16,176 nucleotides of DNA from CAYOBW01 sp964402115. GTDB lineage: Bacteria > Verrucomicrobiota > Kiritimatiellia > UBA8416 > CAYOBW01. Below the pieces are notes generated by a model, which did not search any database, had not been told where the DNA came from, and was given only the letters and a program-made list of their open reading frames with translations. How positions within the stretch are numbered: the stretch's first letter is position 1; each line of letters opens with the position of its first letter. The DNA is taken from assembly GCA_964402115.1 (NCBI GenBank), contig CAYOBW010000159.1, positions 1 through 16,176 on the forward strand, in the 5' to 3' direction. Made by a program: the position numbers and the translations under genes. Positions 1-7,221 of the stretch are shown piece by piece.

Positions 1-8
1 TGGGGGGC

Positions 9-82
9 ATAACGGCGGAGGACCGCCGTCTCCACGCCTCGTCGCCTGCCCACGCACGGAGACAGCCGTCCCCGGCCGTTAT
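9..82 (+). repeat. Palindromic MITE/REPIN-like repeat, copy A
   Basis: This is an imperfect inverted repeat with ends ATAACGGC and GGCCGTTAT. The outer 25 bases of each side pair with about four mismatches, around an asymmetric loop (about 35-54). A second copy lies at 12852-12922 in the opposite orientation; a 31-base stretch (25-55) is identical between the two, and the rest differs only by single-base changes and indels. A TA dinucleotide lies at each end (10-11 and 80-81), which would fit a TA target-site duplication as made by IS630/Tc1-mariner-type elements, although TA is itself palindromic. No transposase is present. It lies just upstream of the PATR operon promoter. Repeat identity is seen directly; mobility is inferred. 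Confidence 0.85.
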
Positions 83-143
83 GTGCTATGGAAGCCACGC
101 GCGGCACTGCGGCATGACCATGACCATGGGCCGGGGTTCCGTG

Positions 144-172
144 TTGACGCCGCAACCGGCACGTTTTATCAT
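144..172 (+). promoter_or_regulatory. Sigma-70-type promoter of the PATR operon
   Basis: The -35 hexamer TTGACG (144-149, 5 of 6 consensus bases) and the -10 hexamer TATCAT (167-172, 5 of 6) are separated by exactly 17 bp. They sit in a locally AT-rich stretch that stands out from the GC-rich surroundings. A start of transcription near 179-180 would leave a leader of about 20 nt carrying the ribosome binding site at 184-190. This placement means the message would begin after the upstream in-frame GTG at 83, supporting the start at 200. Confidence 0.7.
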
Positions 173-183
173 ATACGACACTT

Positions 184-190
184 AGGGGGA
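184..190 (+). promoter_or_regulatory. Ribosome binding site that fixes the PATR protein 1 start
   Basis: AGGGGGA lies nine bases upstream of the ATG at 200. No comparable site precedes the in-frame GTG at 83. The ATG at 200 is also followed directly by a signal peptide, so the site decides between the two starts. Confidence 0.7.
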
Positions 191-199
191 TACGGACTT

Positions 200-3100
200 A
201 TGAAGCGATTGTGCAAGATGGCGGGCGTGTTGGGTTTGGCGGCGTGGTTGGAGGCCGGTTTGCTGACAGATGTCGCCCGCGCGGCCACGTACACGTGGGA
301 TGCGGACGGCACGGCCCCACTGAACGACGGCGGCGGCAACTGGAACGCGACAGGCGGAAACAATTGGTATGACGGCACTTCCGCCTACGGGGCCTGGGGC
401 AACACGACGGCCGACGTGGCGGTTTTCGGGGTCGGAAGCGGCGCGGCGGGGAGCATCACCGTAGGGACGGTCACCGCCAACGGCCTGACGTTCAACGCTA
501 CCGGCTCCGGCGCCTACACACTCTCCGGCGGCACGCTGACCCTCGGCGGCACAACGCCCGCCATCGTCGCCAACGCCAGCGCGACGATCGGGTCGGTCAT
601 GGCCGGCGCGGGGGTCGGGTTCACGAAGAGCGGCAGCGGCTCGCTGACGCTCAGCACCGCCAACACCTACAGCGGCAACGTGACGGTCAACGCGGGCACG
701 TTACGTTCCACGGCCGGTGCCATCGGCAGCAACACGGGGTTGGGCCAGAACAACACCGTGACGGTCAACGCCGGGGCCACGCTCGACGTGGGCGGCGCCA
801 ATGGCGGCCAACTCGGCGCCTCCTACTCCAATACCCTCACGATCAACGGGGGTGCGCTGAACTTCTCCCTGACGGGGGCGAGCGGACAGGACGGGCCGTA
901 CCTCGGCGTCGTCAATCTCAACGGCGCCACGGTCACGGCCTCGACCACGTCCGGCCCGCGCTGGGGTTACTCCCATCCCAGCGGCACCATCAACGCCACG
1001 GGCACGGCCAGCACGTGGTCCGCGCCCATCTGGCTGGTCTCCGGAGCGGGCAAGTCGCTCACCGTGAACGCCGTCGTCAACCTGAACCTGTCAGGCACCA
1101 TCACGGACTTCCCAACCCTGGGCGGCCTGCCTTTCATCAAGTCGGGCGTCGGCACGCTGACACTGGGCGGGGTCAATACCTTCACGGGCGTGGTGACGGT
1201 CCAGGCTGGCACCGTGGTGGACGGCATATCGAGCACGGCGGCGGGGGCCTTCGGAGGGTTCAATGCGGCGGCGACGAAGATCGTCGTGCAAAGCGGCGCG
1301 ACCGTGGACATGAACGGCAAGGCAAACGGCAGCGATTTCTTCTACGGCCTGACCCTGGCCGGCTCCGGCACCAGCGGCCAGGGGGCGCTGGTCAACAACG
1401 GAGCCAACGGGGGGGCGGGCAACCGCTCCACGCCGAACATCACGCTGTCTGGAAATGCGACAATCGGCGGCAGCGGCCACATCTACATGATAAATGGCGG
1501 CTACGCAGCCGACACGCTGACGCTGGGCGGCTACACGCTCACGAAGACCGGCGCCAACACGTTCTTCCTCTGCAACACCACCGTCACCGCCGGCACGATT
1601 CAGATCGCGCAGGGCACGGTTTCGGTCGCGAACCGCGCGTCCAACGCGAGCGCAGCCGCCATTTCGCTGGCGAACACCGCCGGGGCGACGCTCGTCCTGA
1701 ACGGGTACGACCTGCCGGTCGGCACGCTGGCGGGCGGCGGCGCGAGCGGCGGCGGCGTGGTGCTCGGCGGGAACCTGCTGACCCTCGGCGGCAGCAACGG
1801 CAGCGCGACCTATAGCGGCGGCGTGAGCGGCGCCGGCGGCGTGACGAAAACCGGCACGGGGACGCAGACCCTGGCGGGCGCCAGCGCCTACACCGGCGCG
1901 ACGACGGTGAACCAGGGCACGCTGAACCTGACGGGGGCCCTGGGCAACACCGCGGTGACCGTGGCCAGCGGCGCTTACCTGTCCGGCGAAGGGGCCATCG
2001 GCGCCACCGGCAGCCTCACCTTCAGCAGCGGCGCCAACCTCCGCGTGGACGGCAGCACGGGCGGGGCGCTGACCGTCGGCAGCGGCGCAACAGGCAACCT
2101 GACCCTGAACGCCACGACGACCGTCCACCTCAGCGCCCTGCCGGCAGCCGTCGGCTCCGGGAACACGATTCGGCTCCTGAACTACAACGGCACGCTGACC
2201 GGCACCGCCGCGAACCTGGCGCTGGCCAACGCAACCAACTACCGCAACGCGACGTTCTCCACGACCACCGCCAAGGAGGTGAACCTCAGCTTCGACACGA
2301 AGGCCCTCGTCTGGTCGGGCGCCACCGCGCCGTGGGACATCAACGCCAGCCTCAACTGGAACAGCGCCGCGGACGTGTACCTCCAGGGCGACTCGGTGAC
2401 GTTCAACGACGCCGGGACCACGAAGGGGGTCACGCTCAACACCACGGTAACGCCCGCCTCGGTGACGTTCAACAACTCCGCCGGCAACAACTACAGCCTC
2501 ACGGGCAGCGGCGCGGTTGGCGGCACGTGCAGCCTGACCAAGAGCGGCGCCGGCACGCTGACGCTGAGCACAGCCAATACGTTCTCGGGCGGCACCACGC
2601 TCGCCGGCGGCACGCTGCTGCTCGGCGCCAGTTCCACGCCCAGTGGCGTGGGCACGACAGTCACGAGCGGCCCGGTCGGCGCCGGCACGCTCACGCTGAG
2701 CGGCGGGACGCTGCTGCCCATCGCGTCGGCGACACAATCCCTGGCTAACGAGCTTTTCGCGGCGCCCGCCACGACGACCTACCTGAGCGACAACGCGTCC
2801 GCCGATCTCAACCTCAACGGCGCCATCGGCGGCAGCGGCACGCTCGCGCTGGACTCGACCATCAGCAGCAGCATCTGGCTGCGCGGCGACCCGTCGGCGT
2901 TCACCGGTACGGTCACGTTCAAGAACAACAATGGCGGTATGAACTTCCGGCTGCTCGACAATGCCTGGAACTTCAGTCAGGCGGCCTTCGTGCTGTCGGG
3001 CGCCAACACGAACGACCGCGAGCTGATCTGGGGCGGCGCGGCTGGGGCCACGCTGCGCGTCGGCGCGCTCTCGGGTGCGGCGGGCCTGATCGGTGGCGGC

Positions 3101-4306
3101 CAGGGCAACGCCTTCACGCTGGAGGTCGGCGCCCTCAACGCCTCGACGTCGTTCGCGGGTCTGATCAGCGTCCCCGGCAGCGGCGCCATCAGCCTGGCCA
3201 AGGTGGGCAGCGGGACGCTGACGCTGGCCAACGCCAACACGTTCAGCGGCAACGTCACCGTGAACGGCGGCACGCTGCGCTCCACGGTCGGCAACATCGG
3301 CACCAACACCGGGCTCGGACAGAACAACACGGTGACCGTCAACGCCGGCGCCACGCTGGACGTGGGCGGCGTGAACGGCACGGGGAATCTGATCGGCGCT
3401 TCGCAGTCCAACACACTCACGATCAACGGGGGCACGCTGAACTTCTCCCTGACGGGCACGAGCGTGGCGGACGGCCCCTACCTCGGCGTCATCAACCTCA
3501 ACGGCGCGAACGTGACCAGCGGGAACGGCTCCGGCCCGCGCTGGGGCTACTCGCATGCCAGCGGGACGATCAACGCCACCAACACGGCCAGCACCTGGTC
3601 CGCCCCGCTCTGGCTGGTCAGCGGCGCCGGCAAGTCGCTCACGGTGAACGCGGTGGCCAACCTCGCCATGTCGGGTGCGATTGCCGACTACCCGGCCATC
3701 GGCGGCTTGCCGTTCATCAAGGCGGGCACCGGGACGCTGACGCTTGGCGGGGCGAACACGTACACCGGCACGACCGACGTGAACGCCGGGACTCTGCTCG
3801 TGAACGGCACGCACGCGGCGGCCGGGAAGTACACCGTCAAGAGCAGCGCCACCCTCGGCGGCGGCGGCACCCTCGGCAGCCTGGTCGAGGTGAACGGCGG
3901 GGGCACGCTGGCGCCCGGCGGCACGAACGCCACGGCGGTGCTCACCGTCAACAACAACGTGACGCTCACCACGACCACGGTCTTCGACGTGAACCTTAAG
4001 GGGCCAACGGCCGGCACGCAGTACGACCGGCTGGTGGTAAACGCCGGCACGCTCCAGATCAGCGGGGCTACGCTGCGCGTGGTCGTGGGTCCGGGCTACA
4101 CGCCCATCTCGGGGACGGTGTTCGAGATCGTCCAGAGCACGAACGCCACCGGCGGCATCTTCGACGGCTTGACGGACGGCCTGGAGTTCGTGCCCGCGGG
4201 ATCCCCGGTGTCGTTCTTCATCCACTACGACAACACGTCCGCGACGAAGAAGGTGACGCTGACCGCGCGGAAGATTGACCACGGCGCGCTGTTCACGGTG
4301 CACTGA
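200..4306 (+). CDS. Secreted autotransporter-associated beta-strand repeat (PATR) protein 1
   Basis: The gene encodes 1368 aa. The start at 200 is chosen from the promoter, the ribosome binding site and the signal peptide (basic MKR, hydrophobic core, cleavage near VARA/AT at residue 28). The mature protein begins ATYTWDADG, the usual opening of PATR proteins (TIGR02601/PF12951 type), and is rich in Gly, Thr, Asn, Ser and Ala. At least six PATR units of the type KSGxGTLTLxxANTFSG start near nt 625, 1135, 1840, 2535, 3195 and 3715. Module order is N (1-154), M1 (155-325), M2 (326-531), unique X (532-779), M3 (780-1012), second M1 (1013-1185), C-terminal module (1186-1368). X contains a second W-rich opening-like segment (VWSGATAPWDINASLNW). 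Such proteins are expected to fold as beta-solenoids at the surface or in a matrix. There is no C-terminal beta-barrel and no PEP-CTERM tail; the protein ends FTVH. The ligand is unknown. Confidence 0.92.
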   Translation: MKRLCKMAGVLGLAAWLEAGLLTDVARAATYTWDADGTAPLNDGGGNWNATGGNNWYDGTSAYGAWGNTTADVAVFGVGSGAAGSITVGTVTANGLTFNATGSGAYTLSGGTLTLGGTTPAIVANASATIGSVMAGAGVGFTKSGSGSLTLSTANTYSGNVTVNAGTLRSTAGAIGSNTGLGQNNTVTVNAGATLDVGGANGGQLGASYSNTLTINGGALNFSLTGASGQDGPYLGVVNLNGATVTASTTSGPRWGYSHPSGTINATGTASTWSAPIWLVSGAGKSLTVNAVVNLNLSGTITDFPTLGGLPFIKSGVGTLTLGGVNTFTGVVTVQAGTVVDGISSTAAGAFGGFNAAATKIVVQSGATVDMNGKANGSDFFYGLTLAGSGTSGQGALVNNGANGGAGNRSTPNITLSGNATIGGSGHIYMINGGYAADTLTLGGYTLTKTGANTFFLCNTTVTAGTIQIAQGTVSVANRASNASAAAISLANTAGATLVLNGYDLPVGTLAGGGASGGGVVLGGNLLTLGGSNGSATYSGGVSGAGGVTKTGTGTQTLAGASAYTGATTVNQGTLNLTGALGNTAVTVASGAYLSGEGAIGATGSLTFSSGANLRVDGSTGGALTVGSGATGNLTLNATTTVHLSALPAAVGSGNTIRLLNYNGTLTGTAANLALANATNYRNATFSTTTAKEVNLSFDTKALVWSGATAPWDINASLNWNSAADVYLQGDSVTFNDAGTTKGVTLNTTVTPASVTFNNSAGNNYSLTGSGAVGGTCSLTKSGAGTLTLSTANTFSGGTTLAGGTLLLGASSTPSGVGTTVTSGPVGAGTLTLSGGTLLPIASATQSLANELFAAPATTTYLSDNASADLNLNGAIGGSGTLALDSTISSSIWLRGDPSAFTGTVTFKNNNGGMNFRLLDNAWNFSQAAFVLSGANTNDRELIWGGAAGATLRVGALSGAAGLIGGGQGNAFTLEVGALNASTSFAGLISVPGSGAISLAKVGSGTLTLANANTFSGNVTVNGGTLRSTVGNIGTNTGLGQNNTVTVNAGATLDVGGVNGTGNLIGASQSNTLTINGGTLNFSLTGTSVADGPYLGVINLNGANVTSGNGSGPRWGYSHASGTINATNTASTWSAPLWLVSGAGKSLTVNAVANLAMSGAIADYPAIGGLPFIKAGTGTLTLGGANTYTGTTDVNAGTLLVNGTHAAAGKYTVKSSATLGGGGTLGSLVEVNGGGTLAPGGTNATAVLTVNNNVTLTTTTVFDVNLKGPTAGTQYDRLVVNAGTLQISGATLRVVVGPGYTPISGTVFEIVQSTNATGGIFDGLTDGLEFVPAGSPVSFFIHYDNTSATKKVTLTARKIDHGALFTVH
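662..1174 (+). repeat. PATR module M1, copy 1 (gene 1)
   Basis: This is a 171-codon segment starting NTYSGNVTVNAGTL and containing GQNNTVTVNAGATLDVGG, DGPYLGVVNLNGA and SGPRWGYSH. It recurs at 3236-3754 and 5432-5950 as 173-codon versions. It is followed without a gap by M2, as in gene 2. Confidence 0.85.
1175..1792 (+). repeat. PATR module M2, copy 1 (gene 1)
   Basis: This 206-codon segment matches 5951-6571 in gene 2. Shared landmarks are GAFGGFNAAATKIVVQSGA, GSGHIYMIN and NTFFLCNTTVT, which carries one of the few cysteines in these proteins. At the DNA level 1239-1311 matches 6015-6087 with a single mismatch. Confidence 0.85.
2537..3235 (+). repeat. PATR module M3, copy 1 (gene 1)
   Basis: This 233-codon segment is matched by a segment of exactly the same length at 4733-5431. 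Shared landmarks are TKSGAG, LWLRGDPSAFTGT (IWLRGDPSAFTGT here), MNFRLL-NAWNFS and RELIW. It is followed directly by M1 in both genes. Confidence 0.85.
3236..3754 (+). repeat. PATR module M1, copy 2 (gene 1)
   Basis: This is a 173-codon second copy of M1 within the same protein. It has the GVNGTGNLIGAS variant shared with the gene 2 copy, so it resembles the gene 2 copy more than the first copy of its own gene at that site. It is followed here by the C-terminal module instead of M2. Confidence 0.85.
3755..4303 (+). repeat. PATR C-terminal module, copy 1
   Basis: This 183-codon segment is matched by a segment of exactly the same length at 6662-7210 (end of gene 2). Shared landmarks are GTLLVNGTHAAAG, LAPGGTNATAVLTV, the YDRL/CDRL site, FEIV and YDNTSA near the end. 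The final few residues diverge (FTVH versus LIVR). Confidence 0.85.
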
Positions 4307-4321
4307 GGGAGGCGTCTGCTT

Positions 4322-7213
4322 ATGGCCGGTCTATTCAAGGCAAAGGCGCTCGCGACGCTGGCCGCCGCGGGCCTGCTGGCGGGCGCCGCGCCGGCGGCGA
4401 CGCTCACGTGGGACGCGGACGGCGCGGACCCGCTGAACGATGGCGGCGGCGCGTGGACCGCGACGGGCGGCGCCAACTGGCATGGCGACGGCGGGTACGG
4501 CGCCTGGAGCAACACCACGGACGACGTGGCGGTCTTCGGCGTCGGGAACGGCGCAGCCGGCCCCATCGCCGTGGATGCGGTTAATGCCAACGGCGTGACC
4601 TTCAACGCGCCCGGTGCCGGCAGCTACACGCTTGCGGGCGGCACCATCACCTTGGGCGGCGCGGCGCCGGCCATCGCCGCCAACACGAACGCGGCCATTG
4701 CGTCGGTCCTGGCGGGGGATGGCGTCGCCGTGACGAAGAGCGGCGCCGGGGTGCTGACGCTGAGCGGTGCGAACACGTTCTCCGGCGGCCTGACCCTCAC
4801 CGCCGGAACGTTGCTCCTCGGCGCCAACTCCACGCCCTCTGCGGCGGGCAGCACCGTGACGAGCGGCCCGGTTGGCACCGGCACGCTGACCCTCGCCGGC
4901 GGAAGGTTGCAGCCCGCGCCGACAGGTGGCAAGGTCATCGCCAATCCGATCCACGTGGCCGACGGCACCACGACCTACATCTGGGACAACACCACGGCCG
5001 ACCTCAACCTCAACGGCGCCATCACCGGCGGGGGCACGCTCGCGCTGGACGCCACGATCAGCAACAGCCTGTGGCTGCGCGGCGACCCGTCGGCCTTCAC
5101 GGGCACGATCGCGTTCAAGAACAACGCGAACGGGATGAACTTCCGGCTTCTGGAGAACGCCTGGAACTTCAGCCGCGCGACGTTCGTCTTCTCCGGCAGC
5201 AACGGGAGCAACCGCGAGCTGATCTGGAGCGGGACGATCGGTGCCACCGTGCGCATCGGCGCGCTGGAGGGGACGGCCGGATTGATCGGCGGAGGGGTCG
5301 ACAACGGGTTCACGCTGGAGGTGGGCGCGCTCGACACCACGACGACGTACGCCGGCCTGATCACCACCCCGGCCAGCGGCGCGATCGCCCTGACAAAGGT
5401 CGGCGCCGGCACGCTGACGCTCAGCGGCGCGAACACCTTCAGCGGCAACGTCACCGTGAACGCCGGCACGCTGCGCGCCACGGTCGGCAACATCGGCGGC
5501 GCCACGGCCCTGGGCCAGAACAACAAGGTGACCGTCAACGCCGGCGCCACGCTGGACGTGGGCGGCGTCAACGGCACGGGCAACCTGATCGGCGCGTCAC
5601 AGTTGAACACCCTCGCCATCATCGGCGGCACGCTGACGTTCTCTCTGTCGGGCACAAGCGTGCCGGACGGACCCTATCTCGGCGTGGTCAATCTCGACGG
5701 CGCGAAAGTGACCAGCGCGAACGGCTCCGGCCCGCGCTGGGGATATACGCAGGCCAGCGGCGCCATCAACGCCACCAACACTGCCAGCACGTGGTCGGCC
5801 CCGCTCTGGCTCGTGTACGGAGCCGGGAAGTCGCTCACCGTCAATACGGTGGTCAACCTGGCCATGTCGGGCGTCATCGCGGACTACCCGAACCTCGGCG
5901 GCCTGCCTTTCATCAAGGCGGGCGCCGGCACGCTGACGCTCAGCGGCGTCAATACGTTCACGGGCGTGCTCACGGTGCAGGCCGGCACCGTTGTGGACGG
6001 CGTGTCGAGCACGACGGCGGGGGCCTTCGGAGGATTCAATGCGGCGGCGACGAAGATCGTCGTGCAAAGCGGCGCGACCGTGGACATCAACGGCAAGGCG
6101 CAGACGGGCACGAGCGATTTCTTCTACGGCCTGACGCTCGCGGGCGCCGGCACGAGCGGACAGGGCGCGCTGGTCAACAACGGCGCCCATGGGGGCGTCG
6201 GCAACCGGTCAGCGCCGAACATCACGCTGGCCGACAATGCGACGATCGGGGGCAGCGGCCACATCTACATGATCAATGCGTCCTATAACGCCGACACGCT
6301 GACGCTGAACGACCATGTGCTGACGAAAACCGGCAGCAACACGTTCTTCCTCTGCAACACGACCGTCACACGGGGCGCCATCGCGATCGCGCAGGGCACG
6401 GTCGCGGTCGCAAACCGCGCCTCCAATGCCGCCGCGGCGGCGTTCGTGCTGGCAGACGCCGCGAGTGCCACCCTCGCCCTGAACGGGTTCGACCTCGCGA
6501 TCGGCTCGCTGGCGGGCGGCGGCGCCGCCGGGGGCCAGGTTGCGCTGGGCGGGAACACGTTGACCGTGGGCGACGACACCTCCACCGCCTTCGCCGGCGT
6601 CATCGGCGGCGCCGGGAACCTGCTGAAGACCGGCAGCGGAGCCCTGGCCCTCGACGGCACCAACGTCTACACGGGCGCGACCGGCGTGCAGGCCGGGACG
6701 CTGCTGGTGAACGGCACACATGCCGCGGCCGGCCCTTATACCGTCAGGAGCGGCGCCGTGCTGGGCGGCCGCGGCACGCTCGGCAGCGCGGTCAACGTGG
6801 AGGCCGGGGGCGCCCTGGCGCCAGGCGGAACCAATGCCACGGCCGTCCTGACCGTCGACCAGACCGTCAGCCTCGCGCCCGACGCCACGCTGCATGTGAA
6901 CCTGGCGGGGCCGGCCGCCGCGACGCCGTGCGATCGCCTGGTCCTGACGGCGGGTGCCCTGCAACTCAACGGCGCCGCGCTCGCCATCTCGTTCGCCGCG
7001 GACTACCGCCCGGCACTGGGGACAACGTTCGAGATTGTCCACGCCGCGCAGGCCACGGTCGGCGCCTTCGCCGGACTGCCGGACGGTGCGGAGGTCGCCC
7101 CCGCCGAAGCCCCGGTGGCCTTAGTCATCCGCTATGACAACACGTCCGCACCGCGCAAGATCACGCTGACCGCGAGCCGGATCGGCGGCGGGACGCTGCT
7201 GATCGTGCGCTAG
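4322..7213 (+). CDS. Secreted autotransporter-associated beta-strand repeat (PATR) protein 2
   Basis: The gene encodes 963 aa. The ATG at 4322 is preceded by AGGGAGG (4306-4312), which overlaps the last base of the gene 1 stop, so the two genes are very likely co-transcribed and may be translationally coupled. The signal peptide spans residues 1 to about 25 (cleavage near APA/AT), and the mature start ATLTWDADG parallels gene 1. Module order is N (1-137), M3 (138-370), M1 (371-543), M2 (544-750), a short linker with a PATR unit (751-780), and the C-terminal module (781-963). Four clear PATR units lie near nt 4728, 5390, 5910 and 6620. It lacks the X region and the second M1 of gene 1, so it is a shorter, permuted paralogue. 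A surface or matrix beta-solenoid is inferred from the family. No anchor or beta-barrel is seen. Its last codons lie in the palindrome shared with sulfatase 1. Confidence 0.92.
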   Translation: MAGLFKAKALATLAAAGLLAGAAPAATLTWDADGADPLNDGGGAWTATGGANWHGDGGYGAWSNTTDDVAVFGVGNGAAGPIAVDAVNANGVTFNAPGAGSYTLAGGTITLGGAAPAIAANTNAAIASVLAGDGVAVTKSGAGVLTLSGANTFSGGLTLTAGTLLLGANSTPSAAGSTVTSGPVGTGTLTLAGGRLQPAPTGGKVIANPIHVADGTTTYIWDNTTADLNLNGAITGGGTLALDATISNSLWLRGDPSAFTGTIAFKNNANGMNFRLLENAWNFSRATFVFSGSNGSNRELIWSGTIGATVRIGALEGTAGLIGGGVDNGFTLEVGALDTTTTYAGLITTPASGAIALTKVGAGTLTLSGANTFSGNVTVNAGTLRATVGNIGGATALGQNNKVTVNAGATLDVGGVNGTGNLIGASQLNTLAIIGGTLTFSLSGTSVPDGPYLGVVNLDGAKVTSANGSGPRWGYTQASGAINATNTASTWSAPLWLVYGAGKSLTVNTVVNLAMSGVIADYPNLGGLPFIKAGAGTLTLSGVNTFTGVLTVQAGTVVDGVSSTTAGAFGGFNAAATKIVVQSGATVDINGKAQTGTSDFFYGLTLAGAGTSGQGALVNNGAHGGVGNRSAPNITLADNATIGGSGHIYMINASYNADTLTLNDHVLTKTGSNTFFLCNTTVTRGAIAIAQGTVAVANRASNAAAAAFVLADAASATLALNGFDLAIGSLAGGGAAGGQVALGGNTLTVGDDTSTAFAGVIGGAGNLLKTGSGALALDGTNVYTGATGVQAGTLLVNGTHAAAGPYTVRSGAVLGGRGTLGSAVNVEAGGALAPGGTNATAVLTVDQTVSLAPDATLHVNLAGPAAATPCDRLVLTAGALQLNGAALAISFAADYRPALGTTFEIVHAAQATVGAFAGLPDGAEVAPAEAPVALVIRYDNTSAPRKITLTASRIGGGTLLIVR
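4733..5431 (+). repeat. PATR module M3, copy 2 (gene 2)
   Basis: This segment has the same 233-codon length as 2537-3235. In gene 2 it follows the N-terminal module directly, whereas in gene 1 it comes after M1, M2 and X. Confidence 0.85.
5432..5950 (+). repeat. PATR module M1, copy 3 (gene 2)
   Basis: This 173-codon copy links M3 to M2 in gene 2. In gene 1 the M3-M1 and M1-M2 junctions also occur, but in two separate places. Confidence 0.85.
5951..6571 (+). repeat. PATR module M2, copy 2 (gene 2)
   Basis: This 207-codon copy of M2 contains the DNA patch (6015-6087) that differs from gene 1 at only one base, including silent positions. Confidence 0.85.
6662..7210 (+). repeat. PATR C-terminal module, copy 2
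   Basis: This 183-codon segment has the same length as 3755-4303. It ends TLLIVR, with the last codons inside the shared palindrome. Confidence 0.85.
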
Positions 7214-7221
7214 CGCACGAT
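7202..7221. terminator. Perfect palindrome at the convergent stop codons, possible two-way terminator
   Basis: The arms ATCGTGCGCT and AGCGCACGAT form a perfect 20-bp palindrome, able to give an 8-bp GC-rich stem with a CTAG loop on either transcript. It contains the stop of PATR protein 2 (7211-7213) and that of sulfatase 1 (7212-7210). No T-tract follows on either side, so intrinsic termination of the classical type is not shown. The palindrome is seen directly; terminator function is inferred from its position between converging genes. Confidence 0.55.

Noticed and set aside
83..199. Extension of PATR protein 1 upstream to the GTG at 83
   Set aside because: The extra 39 residues are charged and not signal-like, the GTG abuts repeat copy A without a ribosome binding site, and the promoter at 144-172 lies downstream of it.
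1091..4303. A 1070-codon open frame on the minus strand, opposite PATR protein 1
   Set aside because: It has the same shadow composition (Arg, Ala, Gly, Val, His rich), no domain and no plausible start region. The plus strand has a signal peptide, repeats and a promoter.
625..6700. CRISPR-like or tandem DNA repeat array from the recurring GGCACGCTGACGCTG motif
   Set aside because: The spacing is irregular and the repeats are in frame. They encode the TLTL strand of PATR units within long coding sequences.
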